The translations under genes and the position numbers were made by a program. The notes below the pieces were generated by a model, which saw nothing but the letters and a program-made list of their open reading frames with translations, was not told where the DNA came from and made no database searches. A stretch of DNA of 7,960 bases, taken from Actinomycetes bacterium. GTDB lineage: Bacteria > Actinomycetota > Actinomycetes > Actinomycetales > Cellulomonadaceae. Shown here one piece after another: positions 5,861 to 7,960 of this stretch. Position 1 is the stretch's first letter. Each line of letters opens with the position of its first letter. Where the stretch lies: assembly GCA_023425905.1 (NCBI GenBank), contig JAFABT010000273.1, positions 1 through 7,960 on the forward strand. Direction: 5' to 3'.

Positions 5861-6109
5861 ATGACCCAGCCGCCCGTCGTCCCCGACACCGCCAGCTCGC
5901 TCAGGTCCGGCTTCATCGCCATCGGTCTCGGCATCGTCGCTCTCATCTACGGCATCAACGGCGAGATCCAGCAGCTCGCCGTCGGCGGCGTGGTCGCGCT
6001 CGGTGTCGGCGGCTTCCTCATCGCCCAGGGCCTCGTCCGCAGTGCCCGCAACCGTGACGCGGTCACGAAGGCGCTCCTGGAGCAGGCGCAGCGGCCCGAG
6101 CAGGACTGA
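5861..6109 (+). CDS. Small two-helix membrane protein (82 aa)
   Basis: ATG at 5861 is preceded by AGGAG at 5850-5854 with 6-nt spacing. Residues 1-14 are a short Pro/Thr/Ser-containing start. Residues about 16-34 (SGFIAIGLGIVALIYGING) and about 39-60 (LAVGGVVALGVGGFLIAQGLV) are two hydrophobic helices joined by a tight GEIQQ turn, so both ends face the same side. The charged tail (RSARNRDAVTKALLEQAQRPEQD) is probably cytoplasmic. It is one of only two rightward genes in the element part of the window, the other being the XRE gene, and converges on the BldC-like gene with 8 bp between stops. Small hydrophobic proteins at this position in prophages are often expressed in the lysogen and may act in superinfection exclusion. 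That role is a guess from position only. Confidence 0.75.
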   Translation: MTQPPVVPDTASSLRSGFIAIGLGIVALIYGINGEIQQLAVGGVVALGVGGFLIAQGLVRSARNRDAVTKALLEQAQRPEQD

Positions 6110-6117
6110 CCGGGCGC

Positions 6118-6339
6118 TCACGCGTCGGCCTCGCCGTCGCTGCCGGACCGCAGCAGCCGCTCCACCTCGGACCGCCGGAAGCGGCGGTGACCGGTGGGGG
6201 TGCGCTCCGCTCGGATGCGGCCTGCGCGCTCCCACCGCTTGAGGGTGTCCGTGGACACCCCGACCAGAGCCGACGCCTGCCCAACGGGCAGGAGCTCGTC
6301 GACTCTTGATGCCAGATTCGGAGCATGCTTTCTTTGCAT
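6118..6339 (-). CDS. BldC/excisionase-type MerR-fold DNA-binding protein (73 aa)
   Basis: Residues about 15-62 match the winged-helix pattern of small MerR-like proteins: LLPVGQASALVGVSTDTLKRWERAGRI (helix-turn-helix), then the wing RTPTGHRRFRRSEVERLL. The GHRR[FY] plus E-V-x-x-LL end is characteristic of BldC and of the 'excisionase family' DNA-binding proteins. BldC itself is about 68 aa and binds DNA as head-to-tail oligomers. There is no effector-binding coiled coil. Being next to the presumed attachment site and divergent from an XRE gene, it is a good candidate for the element's excisionase and/or Cro-like antagonist. The ATG at 6339 has no SD and lies inside the operator cluster. One arm of the inverted repeat (6319-6330) covers codons 4-7, so the transcript may be leaderless or the true start may differ. 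Confidence 0.85.
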   Translation of the reverse strand: MQRKHAPNLASRVDELLPVGQASALVGVSTDTLKRWERAGRIRAERTPTGHRRFRRSEVERLLRSGSDGEADA

Positions 6340-6363
6340 GGGGCATAGAGAAGCATGCTCCGA
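6318..6363. promoter_or_regulatory. Operator-like 13-bp inverted repeat within a GCATG cluster
   Basis: TCGGAGCATGCTT at 6318-6330 is perfectly complementary to 6351-6363 (AAGCATGCTCCGA). Each arm also contains the self-palindrome AGCATGCT, and the arm centres are about 33 bp apart, near three helical turns. The core GCATG recurs at 6323, 6336, 6353, 6391, 6414 and 6445, and TTGCATGGG occurs exactly twice (6334-6342 and 6412-6420). The cluster spans the divergent control region of the BldC-like and XRE genes, so binding by one or both of these proteins is the natural reading. A leftward -35 candidate TTGACT (6376-6371, minus strand) places the right arm between -35 and the start of the BldC-like gene. 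Confidence 0.65.
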
Positions 6364-6411
6364 GAAGAGGAGTCAAGCGCTGCGTGTGACGCATGCCGCA
6401 CTTGCTGCCCC

Positions 6412-6440
6412 TTGCATGGGTTTACCGGGGGTGGCACACT
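6412..6440 (+). promoter_or_regulatory. Predicted promoter of the XRE gene, probably leaderless
   Basis: TTGCAT (6412-6417) as -35 and CACACT (6435-6440) as a weak -10 are separated by 17 bp. The ATG at 6447 falls about 7 bp after the -10, where transcription should begin, and no SD precedes the ATG. This implies a leaderless mRNA, as for lambda cI from pRM and many actinobacterial genes. The -35 is embedded in the second TTGCATGGG copy, so a protein bound there would compete with RNA polymerase, which would suit autoregulation. The -10 matches only three of six consensus bases. Confidence 0.4.
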
Positions 6441-6446
6441 CGACGC

Positions 6447-6805
<359 letters not shown>

Positions 6806-6815
6806 GCGATGCAGA

Positions 6816-6845
6816 ACGTTACACGGATCAGGCCGCGGTTGTGAA
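6816..6845 (-). promoter_or_regulatory. Predicted promoter of tRNA-Lys
   Basis: On the minus strand TTCACA (6845-6840) matches five of six -35 consensus bases, and TAACGT (6821-6816) fits the TAnnnT -10 with 18-bp spacing. Transcription would begin about 4 nt before the mature 5' end at 6805. The promoter lies on the chromosomal side and so is untouched by integration. Confidence 0.45.
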
Positions 6846-6907
6846 ACTGACGGCGCCCCGCCGGGGTGTGAAGGCCGTCACGTCCCGCTCCGCCCCTGCC
6901 GCGCGTC

Positions 6908-7246
6908 TCACAGGTACAGGCCGGTGCGCTCCCCGGGCTGCTCCGTGCGCGCCACGGCGTGGACGTCCTTCTCCCGCAGCAGCACGTACAGCACGCCCTC
7001 GAGCTCGACCTCGGGCCGGTCCTCGGGGTCGAAGAGCACGGTGTCGCCGAGCGCCACCTGCCGCACGGACTGCCCGACCGCGACGACGCGCGCCCACGCG
7101 AGCCGGCGCCCGACGACGGCCGTCGCCGGGATGACGATGCCCGCCGCGGACCGCCGCTCCGAAGCCTCCTTGTCGAGCAGGAGCAGGAGGCGGTCGCCGA
7201 GCATGCGGATCGGCGGGGCGGGGGTCTCGTGCTGCGGATCACTCAC
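6908..7246 (-). CDS. GroES-like (Cpn10-fold) co-chaperone homologue (112 aa)
   Basis: The start is taken as GTG at 7246 (VSDPQHETP); the frame extends upstream but overlaps the divergent peroxiredoxin gene. From residue 14 the sequence follows the Cpn10 plan: IRMLGDRLLLLLDKE, the mobile-loop region ERRSAAGIVIP, ARVVAVGQ, VALGDTVLFDPEDRPEVELEGVLYVLLREKDVHAVA. GroES forms a seven-membered lid on GroEL. This gene is not next to groEL and has an extended N-terminus and a 12-residue tail, so it is better called GroES-like than groES. A TAGGGT -10-like element (7259-7254) would put the start of transcription at or next to the GTG, suggesting a leaderless mRNA. The gene appears chromosomal and ends about 100 bp from tRNA-Lys. 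Confidence 0.85.
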   Translation of the reverse strand: MSDPQHETPAPPIRMLGDRLLLLLDKEASERRSAAGIVIPATAVVGRRLAWARVVAVGQSVRQVALGDTVLFDPEDRPEVELEGVLYVLLREKDVHAVARTEQPGERTGLYL

Positions 7247-7278
7247 GTCTCGAACCCTAACCTCCCGGCGGACACGCC

Positions 7279-7284
7279 TAGGAT
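7279..7284 (+). promoter_or_regulatory. Predicted -10 element (TAGGAT) of the peroxiredoxin gene
   Basis: TAGGAT fits the actinobacterial -10 pattern and ends 8 bp before the ATG at 7293, so the mRNA would be leaderless or nearly so; no SD is present in the short gap. The 46-bp divergent space to the GroES-like gene leaves little room for both promoters, which must overlap. No clear -35 is visible. Confidence 0.4.
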
Positions 7285-7292
7285 CTGGCGGT

Positions 7293-7763
7293 ATGACCAC
7301 CCGTCTCGCCGTCGGCGACCTCGCTCCTGACTTCATCCTGCCGACCGCGGACGGCGGCAAGGTCACGCTGTCCGAGCTGCGCGGCCAGCACGTCGTCGTG
7401 TACTTCTACCCCGCCGCGATGACGCCCGGCTGCTCGCTCGAGGCGTGCGACTTCACGACCGCCCGCCCGGACTTCGAACGCAAGGGCTTCACGATCATCG
7501 GCGTCTCCCCCGACACCGTCGAGCGGCTCGCGGAGTTCGCGGCGCGCGACGGGCTCACGCACGTCCTCGCCGCCGACCCCGAGCGCACGGTCCTCGAGGC
7601 CTGGGGGGCGTGGGGCGAGAAGAACCTCTACGGCAAGACGGTGACGACCGTCATCCGCTCGACGATCGTCGTCGGCCCGGACGGGCGGGTCGTCCACGCC
7701 GCCTACAACGTCAAGGCCACCGGCCACGTCGCACGGCTCCGCGCGGCGCTCGGCATCGACTGA
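7293..7763 (+). CDS. bcp: BCP/PrxQ-type peroxiredoxin (156 aa)
   Basis: This is a thioredoxin-fold thiol peroxidase that reduces hydroperoxides in the cytoplasm. The active-site segment YFYPAAMTPGCSLEACDF contains the peroxidatic C47 in the TPGC motif and a second C52 five residues on, the resolving position typical of the PrxQ/BCP subfamily (CxxxxC). The N-terminus GDLAPDFILPTADGGKVTLSELRGQHVVVYFYP and the later GFTIIGVSPDT, GEKNLYGKTVTTVIRSTIVVGPDGRV are standard for the family, as is the length of 156 aa. Reduction is probably by thioredoxin. It is divergent from the GroES-like gene and followed by tandem repeats and tRNA-Leu. No irregularities are seen. Confidence 0.95.
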   Translation: MTTRLAVGDLAPDFILPTADGGKVTLSELRGQHVVVYFYPAAMTPGCSLEACDFTTARPDFERKGFTIIGVSPDTVERLAEFAARDGLTHVLAADPERTVLEAWGAWGEKNLYGKTVTTVIRSTIVVGPDGRVVHAAYNVKATGHVARLRAALGID

Positions 7764-7767
7764 GCCC

Positions 7768-7818
7768 GCACCGAGGGCAGTGGCGCACCGGGGGCGCTGG
7801 CGCACCGAGAGCGGTGGC
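7768..7818. repeat. Three tandem 17-bp repeats
   Basis: GCACCGAGGGCAGTGGC (7768-7784), GCACCGGGGGCGCTGGC (7785-7801) and GCACCGAGAGCGGTGGC (7802-7818) follow directly on each other. They share GCACCG-G-GC--TGGC with a few substitutions. A shortened relative, GCACCGGACTGGC, occurs at 7827-7839. They begin 5 bp after the peroxiredoxin stop and end shortly before the tRNA-Leu promoter region. No protein is expected here. Function unknown. Confidence 0.8.
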
Positions 7819-7839
7819 GTGTGTCCGCACCGGACTGGC

Positions 7840-7845
7840 TACTGT
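7840..7845 (+). promoter_or_regulatory. Possible -10 element (TACTGT) of tRNA-Leu
   Basis: TACTGT fits TAnnnT and ends 10 bp before the mature tRNA 5' end at 7856, a suitable distance for a short 5' leader. The -35 is not clear; the expected position overlaps the end of the 17-bp repeats and their degenerate fourth copy. Confidence 0.35.
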
Positions 7846-7855
7846 GGGCACGCAC

Positions 7856-7937
7856 GCGCGAGTGGCGTAACTGGCAGCCGCGCCAGGTTTAGGTCCTGGT
7901 GTCCTTGGACGTGCGGGTTCGAGTCCCGCCTCGCGCA
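7856..7937 (+). tRNA. tRNA-Leu (anticodon TAG)
   Basis: Acceptor stem GCGCGAG (7856-7862) pairs with CTCGCGC (7930-7936), with discriminator A at 7937. The anticodon stem CCAGG/CCTGG encloses loop TTTAGGT with TAG at 34-36, decoding CUA. A long variable arm (TGTCCTTGGACG) of the type found in leucine and serine tRNAs is present, followed by a T-arm with GGTTCGAGTCC. CCA is not encoded (CAC follows), unlike the tRNA-Lys in this window. The short run of C at the very end of the window follows it. Confidence 0.95.
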
Positions 7938-7960
7938 CACGACGACCCCCGCCCCCCCCC

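Noticed and set aside
5774..6394. N-terminal extension of the 96-aa protein across the membrane-protein and BldC-like genes
   Set aside because: The extension is antisense to the 82-aa gene and overlaps the BldC-like gene in another frame, and its composition (Asp/Ala/Arg runs) is not protein-like. The gene was shortened to start at 5773.
6851..6870. GC-rich hairpin (CCCC/GGGG) downstream of the GroES-like gene as a terminator
   Set aside because: The stem is only 4-5 bp and no U-run follows in the leftward direction, so it is too weak to annotate.
7278..7805. Leftward open frame opposite the peroxiredoxin gene
   Set aside because: Antisense to a textbook BCP peroxiredoxin; Asp/Arg/Val-rich mirror frame.
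7951..7960. C-run at the right edge
   Set aside because: It may be genuine or an assembly-end effect. Nothing can be inferred from ten bases.

Overview
The window is very GC-rich (about 70% or more by eye), uses GTG starts freely, has compact genes with 4-nt start/stop overlaps, and encodes a WhiB-family protein, a BldC-like regulator and an LAxTG sortase substrate. Together these point to a high-GC actinobacterium, plausibly of the Micrococcales (Cellulomonas-like). That lineage is an inference from style and not a database match.

Layout. Positions 1 to about 6780 are the right-hand end of an integrated mobile element (prophage or integrative conjugative element; no structural, conjugation or integrase gene is visible to decide). 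From 5773 down to the left edge runs a leftward operon-like chain of eleven genes. In order of transcription these are: a His/Cys-containing 96-aa protein, a 78-aa helical protein, an LAxTG-type cell-wall-anchored surface protein, a 59-aa single-pass membrane protein, a 116-aa unknown, a 114-aa winged-helix-like unknown, a 114-aa zinc-ribbon-like protein, a 539-aa ParB-like protein, a WhiB-like Fe-S regulator, a second, shorter ParB-like protein with a possible zinc site, and a partial unknown gene cut by the window edge. Most junctions are ATGA/GTGA or TGATG overlaps, so translation is probably coupled.

The element edge (5861-6805) holds an 82-aa two-helix membrane protein (+), a small BldC/excisionase-type MerR-fold protein (-), and a divergent XRE-type repressor-like gene (+). 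Between the last two is a dense cluster of GCATG motifs, including a 13-bp inverted repeat. The XRE reading frame runs into, and stops inside, the antisense strand of a tRNA-Lys(CTT) gene, which is the presumed attachment site. This resembles the integration-dependent immunity arrangement known from some mycobacteriophages, where attP lies inside the repressor gene.

From the tRNA-Lys gene rightwards the DNA looks chromosomal: tRNA-Lys, a GroES-like (Cpn10) protein (-), a divergently transcribed BCP-type peroxiredoxin (+), three tandem 17-bp repeats, and a tRNA-Leu(TAG) gene (+).

Working model: the XRE protein and the BldC-like protein form the element's switch at the shared operator region. 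The leftward operon carries partition/regulatory functions (two ParB-like proteins, WhiB) and cell-surface functions (LAxTG protein plus a coupled small membrane protein). Integration at tRNA-Lys fixes the 3' end of the repressor gene.
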